64,000 bases of DNA, taken from Eutypa lata (taxonomy: Eukaryota > Ascomycota > Sordariomycetes > Xylariales > Diatrypaceae). The stretch is from NCBI GenBank assembly GCA_022661535.1, contig JAKULF010000005.1:5146001-5210000 (forward strand), given 5' to 3'. A model generated the notes under the pieces. That model ran no database searches. It was not told where the DNA came from and saw only the letters and a list, made by a program, of their open reading frames with translations. A program made the translations under genes and the position numbers. Below, in pieces: positions 1-10,433 of this stretch (its first letter is position 1; each line of letters starts with the position of its first letter).

Positions 1-205
1 CTATTGAGTTTGATTTTTCTCGTGTCGCGTTCGTTGTTGCTTTGGTCGGACGGGTCCTTGTGTTAGATTTCGAAGGGGCAACATCATGATCTGTTTCTTT
101 GGTTTGGAGAAGGTCCTTCAAGGTAGCTGATATTGTTGGAGTGCATGTTGAGACAGATGCGACCGCAGTCCGGACAGCGTCGATCTGGGTTTGTATAGAA
201 GCCAT
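1..205 (-). CDS. 5' end of an unrecognised gene, truncated by the window edge
   Basis: On the minus strand an ATG at 205-203 opens a frame that stays free of stops to the left edge, giving 68 residues. It starts MASIQTQIDAVRTAVASV, followed by a short helical-looking stretch (ISATLKDLLQTKE) and then a basic, Thr/Lys/Arg-rich segment. The hydrophilic composition and the long stop-free run support coding sequence, but the fragment is too short for me to name a family. The start was chosen because it is the first ATG after an AT-rich leader. It is divergent from the gene at 697, so 206-696 would hold both promoters. The rest of the gene lies outside the window. Confidence 0.5.
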   Translation of the reverse strand, partial: MASIQTQIDAVRTAVASVSTCTPTISATLKDLLQTKETDHDVAPSKSNTRTRPTKATTNATREKSNSI

Positions 206-696
206 GTATAGATAGGTCTTTCTTTATAATATAGGTTTGTTACTTGTAGGTATCAACTCTTAATCATGTCTTCATCATGTGTAAAAGAAAACTTGATGTA
301 TGCAGAGCGATATTCAAAACGTCAGGGAAATGACTGAGAACGCAAGTTCCAAGAAACGAAAGCCTATTGCATATAAATTTGGCCAATGTACAATGAATGA
401 ATAGATAGACGTAACAGTAACACAATGTAATAAGTGACGGAGTTCAATTCGCGTCGCTTTGCATGGGTCAGTATGTTAGCCCATGAATGGCAGTTTGTAT
501 GTAGTTCTCCATCGACAAGTGGATATTGACTTACTATAAATGGTTAAGCGTCGTTGGCATGGCAACACCTGGGAAGAACTACCGGGTACGCTAACTAAGG
601 TACGTACTCTACCTATTGTCATCTTTTCTGCCGCTCCAAACTAAAGGAAGCATCTGGGCGGTAAAAGTTATAGAGCAGCAACCTCAAATCGGCGAC
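206..696. other. Divergent intergenic region
   Basis: About 490 bp between the edge-truncated minus-strand gene and the plus-strand gene starting at 697. It is moderately AT-rich and has no convincing reading frame. I see no strong motif. It presumably holds both 5' leaders and a shared promoter. Confidence 0.5.
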
Positions 697-1314
697 ATGA
701 ATAGGTTAATACGGAATAGAGCTCTCCAAGAGCCAGCGATAATCAGCACAATTATGCGCTCAACTCCGATGTACTCTGCTTGCAATCAATTCATACGGAA
801 TGCAAGCTCTGCTCCCACCATTGCCCAACCTGCCTTCTGGAAATCTCTCATCCCAAAACCACTGCGTCGACGTTCGGAACAGCCAGAAGATTGGAGGTCG
901 GCGAAGAAGTCAAAATCAAAGGAGTGGAATCCAGCTACATTCTTCATTATCATATTCCTTTTCATCGGCTCCATGTCTATTCAAATGATTGCGCTGAAGA
1001 GGGATTTCAACACTTTCACAAGGCGGGCCGAAGTTCGTATTGGTTTGCTCCGCGAAGTGGTCGAAAAACTGCAAAGAGGTGAAGAAGTGGACGTCGAGAA
1101 GACACTGGGCACTGGCGATGATGCTAAGGAGAAGGAATGGGAGGAGATGCTACGGGAAATCGAACGAGACGATATATTGAAAACACCAAGAAAGGCTGAG
1201 AAGACGAAGCAGTCGTCACCGAACCCTATGGTACCCGAGACAAGAGTCGAGTCGAAGAGCGACAGCACTGGGCCAGCGAAGGCTAAGAAAGCGAGCTACT
1301 CAGATTTCTTCTAA
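697..1314 (+). CDS. DUF5321-like single-pass membrane protein, probably mitochondrial
   Basis: A single-exon gene of 205 residues. The N-terminus is basic and poor in acidic residues (MNRLIRNRAL..., then PKPLRRR near residues 54-59), as in mitochondrial presequences. One hydrophobic segment at about residues 79-100 (FFIIIFLFIGSMSIQMIAL) is followed by a long charged helix rich in Glu, Lys and Arg (about 105-165) that could be a coiled coil. The tail ends in Lys-rich sequence and YSDFF. This layout matches a fungal family I know as DUF5321, of unknown function; that assignment is from memory. The start at 697 is preferred over an in-frame non-ATG extension upstream. It converges on the sirtuin gene, with about 59 bp between the two stop codons. 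Confidence 0.75.
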   Translation: MNRLIRNRALQEPAIISTIMRSTPMYSACNQFIRNASSAPTIAQPAFWKSLIPKPLRRRSEQPEDWRSAKKSKSKEWNPATFFIIIFLFIGSMSIQMIALKRDFNTFTRRAEVRIGLLREVVEKLQRGEEVDVEKTLGTGDDAKEKEWEEMLREIERDDILKTPRKAEKTKQSSPNPMVPETRVESKSDSTGPAKAKKASYSDFF

Positions 1315-1373
1315 TATGCAAAGGCTATATGGTGTATTATTGTACGTGGTACATAGTAGCCGACCTCAGCTCA

Positions 1374-2621
1374 TCAGGACATCATGTCCTTAAAGACCGA
1401 AGCCCCATGCTCTTCTATAGAGTGATCCTGGTGTTCCTGTGCAGCTTTGATATTTGAATACTGTCGCAGTTGTTCTACAAGAGGGGGCAGCAATTCATCA
1501 GTGGATATTTCTACTCTTACCCCTTGACCCCCCTTTTGGGAAGGATCAAGGTCAGTGAAGAAAGCATCCTCTCCCCTCACGCCCCCGAGGTTTACGATTG
1601 CCATTGGTATGCCTCGATCCTTAGCCCTCTTAGCTAGCCTCCACGCTGAATACGTAGCAAGAGACGTCCCGAGGATAAGAAGGTTCCCGGCGTTTTCGAG
1701 TGCCTCTTCCGCTGCAAGCTTGGTGTCTGGGCGCACGCTCTCCCCAAACATAGTGACTGCCGGTTTTAGAATACCAGCAGTACTAGTGGACTTCCATGCG
1801 CCATCAGTGTCAATCTCAACTATTGCACGACTCCCATCAGCGACCCGTGGTGGGTGAGACAGACACCTTGGACATGCTGGGTACCTGAAGGTGTTGTATG
1901 GGGCATCTGGGAGGTCGACATCGCCATCAGGATTAGTTCTCATCCCTCTAGCATTGCGCTCTTCTGGGTTCTCGGTGTCCAACGCCCCAGATGCTTTGAT
2001 CTCTTCAAGGAACGCTGCCCAAGCCGGGTTGAGTCTTGCCAATTCGTCCTGAAATACATTTCGGGGCAACTCCTTATGGCACGATATACACGTTAAGGAT
2101 CTCAGATAGCCGTGTAATTCGATAGTTGGAATGAGAGGATGGGCCTTGGGATGAAATGAATCTACATTTTGTGTGATGACATTCTGTACAAGACCTAGGT
2201 CTCCAAGATGTTTCACAGCGTAATGGCTAGCATTAGGTTTAGCCTTATATAGAGTTGTCCAACCAAGAAAACTCCTTGCCCAGTAGCGTTTCCTAGCCTC
2301 ATGATTGGATACAAATTCGTTGTAATAAATAGGGCGATATGTCTTGTTGACGCGATATGTGCCCTTGCTTCCTCTGTAGTCGGCAAGCCCACTAGCAACA
2401 GATATGCCAGCACCAGTCAGAACCACTGTCGAAGGATGAGACCGACTTTGAGATGATGACCCAAAGAATTCTAGCAACGCTGCAAGGGCGCCAGATATTG
2501 TAGTAGCTGTCTTGGGGATGACTGTAGGAGCTGGCAAGACATCCGTATAAGGAATCCGCATATAGGGTTTACGCATCGCATTAGGGAAACTCTTCCGGCT
2601 ATGGTACCAGGTGGATTTCAA
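1374..2621 (-). CDS. Sirtuin, NAD-dependent protein deacylase of SIRT4 type
   Basis: Single-exon protein of 415 residues. It removes acyl groups from lysine using NAD+, releasing nicotinamide and O-acyl-ADP-ribose. The Rossmann-fold signature GAGIS is at residues 70-74, TQNVD at 150-154, the catalytic His at 170 within LHG, zinc-binding Cys at 178/181 and 250/253, and the NAD-binding segment ILGTSL further on. DYRG followed by KGTYR and RPIYYNEFV, and the RYWAR motif, match class II (SIRT4-like) sirtuins better than nuclear Hst or Sir2 proteins. The basic N-terminal 30 residues lack a clear hydrophobic segment and fit a mitochondrial presequence. The spacer between the two Cys pairs is enlarged (about 70 residues). 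No intron is needed. It is convergent with the DUF5321-like gene and divergent from the metal transporter gene. Confidence 0.92.
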   Translation of the reverse strand: MKSTWYHSRKSFPNAMRKPYMRIPYTDVLPAPTVIPKTATTISGALAALLEFFGSSSQSRSHPSTVVLTGAGISVASGLADYRGSKGTYRVNKTYRPIYYNEFVSNHEARKRYWARSFLGWTTLYKAKPNASHYAVKHLGDLGLVQNVITQNVDSFHPKAHPLIPTIELHGYLRSLTCISCHKELPRNVFQDELARLNPAWAAFLEEIKASGALDTENPEERNARGMRTNPDGDVDLPDAPYNTFRYPACPRCLSHPPRVADGSRAIVEIDTDGAWKSTSTAGILKPAVTMFGESVRPDTKLAAEEALENAGNLLILGTSLATYSAWRLAKRAKDRGIPMAIVNLGGVRGEDAFFTDLDPSQKGGQGVRVEISTDELLPPLVEQLRQYSNIKAAQEHQDHSIEEHGASVFKDMMS

Positions 2622-3505
2622 CGGGATGTGGGCAATGTAGCATTAAACATGTATGTATGTAGTTATGGAAATATCAGTATGAATGTTTCATGCGACTATA
2701 TTGTAGATGACATTATCAGGGGTCTTCGTTGGCTGGGTGGCTGAGCTGCTGCGTTGATGGTTTACGATATCCCTACAAATGACTATTTGCATGACTACGA
2801 CGTACGTACTTCACTATGCCAATCAACTTCCAGGTGAAGTCATCAATTATCTACCTCCTAATAGGTACGTAGGCTTCTATATTTTAGCGTAGAATAGCGA
2901 GGCTGTCCACTAGAAGGCACCCCCATTAGCAAGCAAACCTAGTAAACCTGGACAACTTTGTTAACAAAAACCTATGAGAGCCATCCCACATCCCGTTAGC
3001 GTGGTTTCCCAATGGTTTAGCATCGGCGCTTAGGGTCGAAAATGCCTTCTCATCCGAGAATCGTCCCATCGGTTGACGTAACCTGGAACATTTTGTGGTC
3101 GGACCAGGTGGACTTTCCTTTCTATTTTCAATTGTCGACTTCAAACCTTGAAGCTTGAGGGTATTTGCGACGTTGGCGGCCTACTCTTATTAGGTAGGTA
3201 GTTTGGTACAATTAGGTAGTTCTAACTTAGAATTTTACATTCACCCTCGTTCTTTTTACCTGTTTCATCATTCACGGCACGCACGTCCGGATCACCTTGC
3301 GACGACGCAACCTATGAACTGATGAGTCGTCGTTGCCCGTCCCCCGAGTCAGCCAGTTACAGGTTACAGGTTACAGTGGACAGAGGCCTGCTAAAACTCT
3401 AGAGGTCTAGGTCCTTAACCTGGTATACATACAAGCTCCCCTCCCTGAACTCTTTAGTTATACATACATACAATACCTAGGAAGTACCCGGACAGCACTG
3501 TATCA
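2622..3505. other. Divergent promoter region, sirtuin and metal transporter
   Basis: About 0.9 kb with no convincing gene. It contains short TAGGTA/TACCTA repeats, a small direct repeat (CAGGTTA repeated at about 3360-3375) and a CATACATACA stretch near 3470. The last part probably belongs to the transporter transcript leader. Confidence 0.5.
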
Positions 3506-5120
3506 GTGCTTGTGCTACATCCTGGCATCGATACCACACAAATGTCTCCGCTATGTAACAGGCCCTGTCGAGGCCAATTGCGACCGATAACAACAGCACT
3601 CCAAATTGATACATACATTCGCATGCGCATGCGCGTTCACATCCACCACCCCCAAACACGTAACCTTTCAAATAATACCCGGCGCCCTTGCCGGTTTCTT
3701 AATACTCCCTTGATCACCAGCACCGGTTTAAGGCCAGATCGCTCATTTCTTTTTGAGGTGCGCCGTGTGTTACAAACTTCATCCCATTCCGTGGACTCCA
3801 ATTCATTTTTCGTCACTCCTTCATATCGTCATTCTCCTTTTCCTCACAATCACCAAAAAGCCCCTTTCATCCCAGCCATGGCATCGGTCACACAAACAAG
3901 AAACCATAGCGGTCACAAGCATGGCCATCATCATCACCATGATAATGTCTATCTCACCTCGACAAATAAGAACGATGCTGGTGTGCGCATCACCCGCATT
4001 GGTCTCTTTTCCAATCTTGGCATGGCAATCGCAAAGGGGTTCGGCGGATATTTGTTCAACTCGAAGGCAATGATTGCAGATGCTATTCACAGTGTAACTG
4101 ACCTTGCATCCGATGTTATGACACTCGCCACCATTTCCTGGAGCTTGCGACCTCCGACAGACAAGTTTCCTACTGGATTCGGAAAGATTGAGAGTTTGGG
4201 ATCTCTAGGTGTATCGAGCATGCTACTCATTGGAGGGATCTGGATGGGTTATGGAAGTCTTCTGACGCTTTACGGACACTTTTTTCTTGATGCTGCATCT
4301 GCTGCTGAGCTCATGTCGCATGTGCATTCCCATGGTCATAGCCACAGTCATGGTCATGAAGAGGCTGAAATCGTGCCAAGTTTACATGCTGCTTGGCTTG
4401 CTGCCGGGACAGTCGCCATTAAGGAGTGGCTGTACCATGCAAGTGAGTTTGGCCACCCCTAGAAACCCCTTGAGAAGACAAGTATTAACCATCTGTCTAA
4501 TAGCTATGAAAGTCGCCCGCGAACGAAAATCTTCCGTCCTTGCATCGAACGCCGTCCATCATCGAGTCGATAGTCTTACGGGCATCGTGACGCTAGCGGT
4601 TATCCTGGGAGCGAACTTTATGCAGAATGCTGCTTGGCTTGATCCCGTCGGAGGCCTTCTTATATCCCTGATGGTTATTAAAGCTGGAGCTGAGAACACG
4701 CTTGCCGCCGTATTGGAACTTGCAGACCGCAGCATTGACAACGAGGTCAAGGGTTCGGTTCGGAAACAGGTGCAAAAGGCTTTTACTGAAATCACCGAAG
4801 GACACGAGGTCGAACTTCGAGATGTCTCAGGTCTTAAGTCGGGTCAAAACTACTTGGTTGATCTGGAGTTGGCAGTTCCAAATGCCTGGACCGTCGAAGA
4901 TGTCAAAGATGTCGAGGACGCAGTTCGCACTCGAGTCGGCGGCAAAGTACGTGGTGTTAGAAAAGTTCGAGTCCGTTTCCTTCCAAAGGAGATACCGGTC
5001 CCACCTAAGTTTGATGAATTCATTCCCGGGGATGTAAGTGCCAAATCAAGCCCGGAACCAGAAGAAGAAGACCATGACCATCATAACCATAACCACGGCA
5101 ATGGTGGACATAAGCATTAA
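3506..5120 (+). CDS. Cation diffusion facilitator (MMT1/SLC30A9-like) metal transporter
   Basis: Two exons, with the intron at 4443-4503 (GTGAGT...TAG, 61 nt) joining LYHA to TMKVARERKSSV. The family moves Zn2+ or Fe2+ across membranes, and the MMT branch is mitochondrial. Metal-site motifs are ADAIHSVTDLASD in an early helix and HHRVDSLTG after the intron. There are about six hydrophobic segments. His-rich stretches lie at the N-terminus, in the middle loop (HSHGHSHSHGH) and at the C-terminal end, and a cytosolic-type C-terminal domain is present. The start is ambiguous. The ATG at 3878 (MASVTQTRNHSG, good context GCCATGG) gives 393 residues. In-frame ATGs at 3506 or 3623 add 124 or 85 residues, including RRVLQTSSHS, which looks like a mitochondrial cleavage site. 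I give the longest span; the true start could be any of the three. Confidence 0.88.
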
Positions 5121-6059
5121 GGAACCAGGAAAAGGTATACGCGTGCACCTACACACATACATACATCAAAAGGAGTTATGGCGTTTGAGGACATCTGCCA
5201 ATTCGAGATAAACTGGCATCTGGTGATACCAACAACCCGTTGAAATTTTTGCAATTTATCAACGATGAAGCTCTCTCGGGGAGGAGCTTATGTGTACTAT
5301 AAAACACATTCCACATAGTGGCATTTAGATGGCGTTCACAGGGCTTGCGGAGCAGGCGACAAAAAAAGGAACGAATCTGGATTAAGCAATGTATATCAAT
5401 TCTCATTTGGCAAGGCAACAACGATATCTGGTTAGACCTTATATCTCAGCTAAAATAGTAGATGCTGGAGAGAGGCATTGTTGTAGTCCGTCATCGGCAA
5501 TATACCTAAGGAGTGAATTTCAACCTGCATACGAAGAAGTACCTGACATACCAACCAACCAATGCTTGTATTCCCAATACCTGAAGGCCAAGACGGTAGC
5601 CAAGCTTTGGTCTTTTGCTTGTGATTGGAGCGTATATCATTTTAGGCTAATTATGACATAAGGCCAGAAGGCTTCGGGATTGCCCCGCCGCCAATGTGCC
5701 TCCAACATGGAAAATGCTCGCTTGCTGTTGCGCTTGCTTCACGTCATTGAAGTCTTACAAGCTAAGAGTGATCCAGTTTTGCTCGGGTTTGGGCGGATTT
5801 TACTGCCATGTTGCATCTATTACTGCACATAAATTCCTAAGTAACCGTTCTAGACTCTACCTACAATACTTACATACCTATACCTCCTTACCTACATGTA
5901 GTCTTGCCGTGTCTCCGTGTCTTTCTTCCATCCATACGATATGTATGCGTTCCTCCTAGATCTGTACTTTCGTAAAATTCGCTCATCTTGCTCTTAATTA
6001 GACCTTTCCTTATTACACACATACTTAGAGTCGCAAACCACGGTTAGAGAGTAAGCAGG
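5121..6059. other. Intergenic region upstream of xylulose kinase
   Basis: About 0.94 kb between the transporter stop and the xylulose kinase ATG. Short stop-free stretches here have no coding character. The region ends in a T/C-rich leader with TACCTACC-type repeats (about 5860-5900). A possible xylanase-regulator site lies at 5645-5650. Confidence 0.5.
5645..5650 (+). promoter_or_regulatory. Possible XlnR/Xyr1 site (GGCTAA)
   Basis: GGCTAA lies about 410 bp upstream of the xylulose kinase start. This hexamer is the known core bound by XlnR/Xyr1, which controls xylose catabolism genes in many ascomycetes. A six-base match is expected by chance every few kilobases, so the call rests on the gene context. 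Confidence 0.3.
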
Positions 6060-8079
6060 ATGGGTTCCGGTCCGTTATACTTGGGGTTCGACCTCTCAAC
6101 TCAGCAATTGAAAGGTGGGTTGAAACATGTGATACTTTACTACCCCCACCTCTCTCTCTCTACTTATACACCAAGCGAGCGGGCTCCCGGCTTACATGTA
6201 TGAAACCGCATTAAACAGCCATCGTAATCAAATCGGACCTCACCGTCGTATCCGAAGCCAAGGTTGACTTCGACGCCGATTTCGCCTCCAAGTATGGCAT
6301 CGAGAAGGGGGTGCAGACCAACGAGGCCGAGGGCGAGGTGTACGCGCCGGTGGCTATGTGGCTCGACGCGCTCGAGCTCGTGCTCAACCGGCTCAAGGAG
6401 AAGGGCTGCCCCGTGCAGGAAATAAGAGGCGTCAGCGGCTCTGGCCAGCAGCACGGCAGCGTGTTCTGGAACGAGCGCGCCCAGCCCGCCCTCAAGAATC
6501 TCGATAGCGGCAAGACGCTGCTCGAGCAGCTCTCGGACACCCTCGCTTACGAATTCTCCCCCAACTGGCAAGACCACAGCACCCAGGCCGAGTGCGATCA
6601 GTTCGATGCGCACCTCGGCTCGGCGCAAAAGCTGGCAGACGTCACCGGTAGCGCCGCGCATCATGTAGGTCAACTACCTCCCGCTTGCTGGCCGACTTAA
6701 GACCGGACAGACTACATACATAGATCACACACACATATACATAGAGACAAGATGAAGTTCTGACAAGAGTTGCATATATATAGCGTTTCACGGGGACACA
6801 AATTCTTCGGATGCGGAAGAGAAGACCGCAAGTCTATGCCAATACGGCGCGGATCTCGCTCGTATCCTCGTTCCTTGCCTCCCTGCTCCTAGGCGACATC
6901 GCGCCGATCGACTGCAGCGACGTGACGGGCATGAACCTGTGGGACATTGCGGGGGAGTCGTGGAGCGAGCCGCTACTGGAGCTGACGGCGGGCAGCAAAG
7001 AAGGGGTGGCGGCGCTGCACCGCAAGCTCGGCGAGGTGCGCATGGACGGCGGCGGCAGCATGGGCGCCGTCGCGCCGTACTACGTGCGCCGGTTCGGGTT
7101 CAGCCCCGAATGCCAGATCGTGTCGTTCACGGGCGATAACCCGGCCACGATCCTGTCGCTGCCCCTGAGACCCATGGACGCCATCGTTTCGCTGGGCACC
7201 TCGAGCACCTTCCTGATGAACACCCCCGCCTACAAGCCCGACCCGGCTTACCACTTCATGAACCACCCCACCACCAAGGGCCATTTCATGTTCATGCTAT
7301 GCTACAAGAACGGCGGGCTAGCGCGCGAGAAGGTGCGCGACCGGCTCCCCAAACTCTCGTCCGCCCCAGACAAGCAAGGAGAAGAAGACCCCTGGGAATC
7401 CTTCAACAAGCACGTCCTCGAGACCCCACCCCTCGGCATCCAAGATCCCACCAGTAGCAAGGACCGCGCCAAGATCGGCCTCTACTTCCCCCTCCCGGAG
7501 ATCGTGCCCAACATCCGCGCGGGGACGTGGCGCTTCACGTGCGCGCGCGACGGGTCCGGCCTGCAGGAGCACGCCGGGGACTGGGGCCCCGAGGCCGACG
7601 CCCGCGCCATCGTCGAGTCGCAGGCGCTGTCGATGCGGCTGCGGTCGCACGGGCTCGTGCACAGTCCGCCCCCGAACGATGGCAAAGAGGAAAACCAGAA
7701 GAAGAAGCAGCAGCAGCAGCAGCAGTTGCCCCCGCAACCGCGGCGCATCTACCTCGTGGGGGGCGGGTCCCACAACCCGGCCATCGCGCGCGTCGTCGGC
7801 GACGTCCTCGGCGGCGCCGACGGCGTCTACAAGCTCGACGTGGGCGGGAACGCGTGCGCCCTCGGCGGCGCCTACAAGGCGGTCTGGGCGCTGGAGAGGC
7901 GGGACGCGTCCGAGAGCTTCGACGACCTGATCGGCGAGCGCTGGCACGAGGAGAGCGCCACGCGGAAGGTCGACGGCGGGTTTCGCGATGGCGTCTTTCA
8001 GCTGTATGGCCTTGAGGGGGGCGTTTTGGGCGCGTTCGATGAGATGGAGGGGAGGATTTTGAAGGTCGCTAAGAATTAG
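6060..8079 (+). CDS. xkiA: D-xylulose kinase
   Basis: Three exons (6060-6114, 6219-6664, 6784-8079) encode 598 residues. The enzyme phosphorylates D-xylulose to xylulose 5-phosphate, feeding pentose catabolism into the pentose phosphate pathway in the cytosol. The small first exon encodes the FGGY-kinase phosphate-binding start ([13 protein letters not shown]). Exon 2 carries [12 protein letters not shown] and NWQDHSTQ. Exon 3 carries RFTGTQILR, the substrate region [19 protein letters not shown], the nucleotide-binding SLGTSSTFL and the C-terminal GGGSHNPAI. Both introns rejoin the family sequence exactly. An insert with Lys and a run of seven Gln (about 7700-7725) sits between the two C-terminal motifs and is unusual. 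Exons 2 and 3 are far more GC-rich than the flanking DNA, and the antisense strand is also open there. A GGCTAA site upstream fits xylose induction. Confidence 0.95.
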
Positions 8080-9017
8080 ATAGGTGGTGTCTGGGGGAGG
8101 GGGGAAGTGGAGGGAGAATGGAAGGGGGATAGATAGGGCTGTGATGGATAAGTAAGTCTTGTTTTGCGGCAGTGACGATTTATGGATGGATGGATAGATT
8201 ATCTCAAAGTAACTAGACGAAATAGAATAAGCACCTGTCGTGTCATCTAACCAGTGTTGCACCACTTAATAAAATGCTTGAATCAGTTACTAGTCTAGAT
8301 TCATGATGTTCTGGTCGTGATGCTGTTCATATCAAACCTTGTAAACTACATACAGAAAGTTCATAGGGATGTTTACCTAATCTAAGAAATAATATTTAAT
8401 TATTAGCTAAAGTTTGATTTGATCTAATTATCGTGTAATTATTACATAGCAGACGCATTTGTCTCAATGCAGTCAGATTCATGGTAGGACTATACATACT
8501 TATTCAATCAGGGGCAAGCTCAGGATGTACGCCAAGTTCTTAAGATATACATATAGCTTGGGGGCGTTGACGCGTGGCTTAGCCTGTCGGTACTGCGGCA
8601 GAGGCGCATACTGCAGACATGTAGTGTACGCTCTAGTGGCAATATTACGCATGTGCCGTCAACGAAATGGCTTTACCTACATATTAAACGTCTCGGACTT
8701 CATTTTTTCCTAGTTACACGAAGCCTTGAAACTAGACACAGTTGCAAATGCTACATGTACCTCCATAGAGAGATACGTACACTCACTTGCTCGTCGTATT
8801 GTCTCAATCTCGAACACTTTCGTTCACACACAGGGTAGGATTACTATGATTTCAATTTTCGGGAAATAGAACCACATTACATGCATATAATTTAGCTGGC
8901 GCCTAGATAGATGGACATATGGATTGATTGTCGTTTCTAATTTGTCATTATTGATTATTACCGTCGTTTTTAATAGCGGGAGATAGAATTGCCAACTTGC
9001 CACGACCACCATTCGCT
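8080..9017. other. Intergenic region, AT-rich
   Basis: About 0.94 kb. After a G-rich 3' flank of the xylulose kinase gene the sequence becomes AT-rich (about 8380-8450 is mostly A and T). No reading frame looks like protein and no RNA gene was recognised. Confidence 0.5.
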
Positions 9018-10433
9018 ATGATTTTGGGCCCTGTGTCGTATTTGGACTGCATCGTCTTTTGCATATTCCTTACGCCACAGTTGCTGATCCACGTCGGACT
9101 ATTCGAGACCGTGTCAGTGGTACTGCAATGCCTACCGTTTCTACGTGAGTTCGTACCTGTCTATGTGTTATACTATAATCGATCGAGAATAGTATTTGCA
9201 GGGGAATATGAAAATTTAAATTTGCTAATAAGTTTCGAACAGTGTTGAAGTTACCATATGAATTCATTTACGGGCGCTTCTTTGCCAGTCATAAGGACCA
9301 GCCACCATTTGTGCAGAAGGCTACAGCCTTCGAGGATTTCGTCGTCCGCTGTGTGCGGTATGCCTTTGCCAACATACCGCCCAGTGTTGGCAGAACATTC
9401 TTCTCAAAGCCAGTCGCACTGCCATTCCTCAGATTTCGGATGTTGCGCCATGGGTACTTAAGATCTCCAGTTCATTGGAATGAATATAAAAGCGTAAGTC
9501 GACATAGTGAGGAGCGTACATCACACATACTAATCCATAATAATCAATAGGAAAATTTTAAGGGTATCTGGATTATGAAAGACCCCTTAGAAAAGCCAGA
9601 CATCTGCATCATTTATGCCCATGGTGAGTTACCCAGATGAGAGAGGTTGGGCTCGAATTGCTTAGAGGGTGCTAACAATTCAAAAAGGGGGCGGATTCTC
9701 GATGGGATCATGCTTCTTTTACCTCGAGTTTCTGCTGACGTGGATAAGCCTGCTGACCGAATGCGGGTATCGAAATCCAGCTATTTTCGCCTTGGAATAC
9801 ACATTAGTTCCTAATGCCAGTTTTCCCACACAGTTGCAAGAGGCGATTGCAGGTTATGAACATGTCCTCTCAAGAGTAGAAGATCCAAGCAGGATCTGTC
9901 TTAGCGGGGATTCCGCCGGCGCGACTATCATGCTAAGTCTATTACTCCATCTTTCTCATTTGAATGACCATTTGGATAAGATGAATGAACTTGGTGAATG
10001 GCGTCTCCCTAAACCAGGAATGGCTGCGCTTATATCTCCTTGGGTTACTCTGGTCTCCGATAAACATCGCGATACTCCAAGCGACTACCTAAATGCCGAG
10101 AACCTCCATCTATATGCACGTCAATATTGTGGTGGAAAGGTTACAACAGACGACGCTTTGATATCCCCAGGGAATTGCAAGGATATATCATGGTGGAGGC
10201 GAGCGTGCCCTGACAAGGGAATATATGTAGCATATGGTGCAGAGGAGGTCTTCGCGCCTGATGTCCAGGATTTCGTGAAGTTCTTGCAAGGGAGCCATAT
10301 AAAAATCAGCAGTAAGAGGGAAATAGGTGGCATTCATGCTTGGCCAGTAGCTTGCCTATTCCTCAGCACTACTACTGAGGAAAGGCTGAAAGGGTTAAGG
10401 AATTTGACCTTGCATATTAGAGAGCAGATATAG
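9018..10433 (+). CDS. Membrane-anchored alpha/beta hydrolase (esterase/steryl acetyl hydrolase type)
   Basis: Four exons (9018-9144, 9243-9493, 9551-9623, 9688-10433) encode 398 residues. Introns are 98, 57 and 64 nt, and the last has a GCTAAC branch site. The N-terminus has a hydrophobic segment (about residues 5-45), likely a membrane anchor. The hydrolase fold follows, with oxyanion motif HGGGF at residues 150-154, nucleophile elbow GDSAG with Ser at about 226, an acidic residue candidate in the GAEEVFAPDVQDF segment, and catalytic His at about 367 (IHAWPV). This is the alpha/beta hydrolase-3 (HSL-like) group, which in fungi includes Say1-like steryl deacetylases and detoxifying esterases; the substrate cannot be read from sequence. 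Its base composition is lower in GC than the xylulose kinase next to it. The start gives the shortest model with a good hydrophobic N-terminus. Confidence 0.88.

Noticed and set aside
7318..8265. Long minus-strand open frame over the xylulose kinase gene
   Set aside because: It is the shadow of GC-rich codons on the other strand; composition (Leu/Ala/Val/Asp/Arg) is typical of antisense reading.
9018..10433. Alpha/beta hydrolase as part of a secondary-metabolite cluster
   Set aside because: No polyketide synthase, NRPS, terpene synthase, P450 or cluster regulator is nearby; neighbours are xylulose kinase and NC2-alpha.
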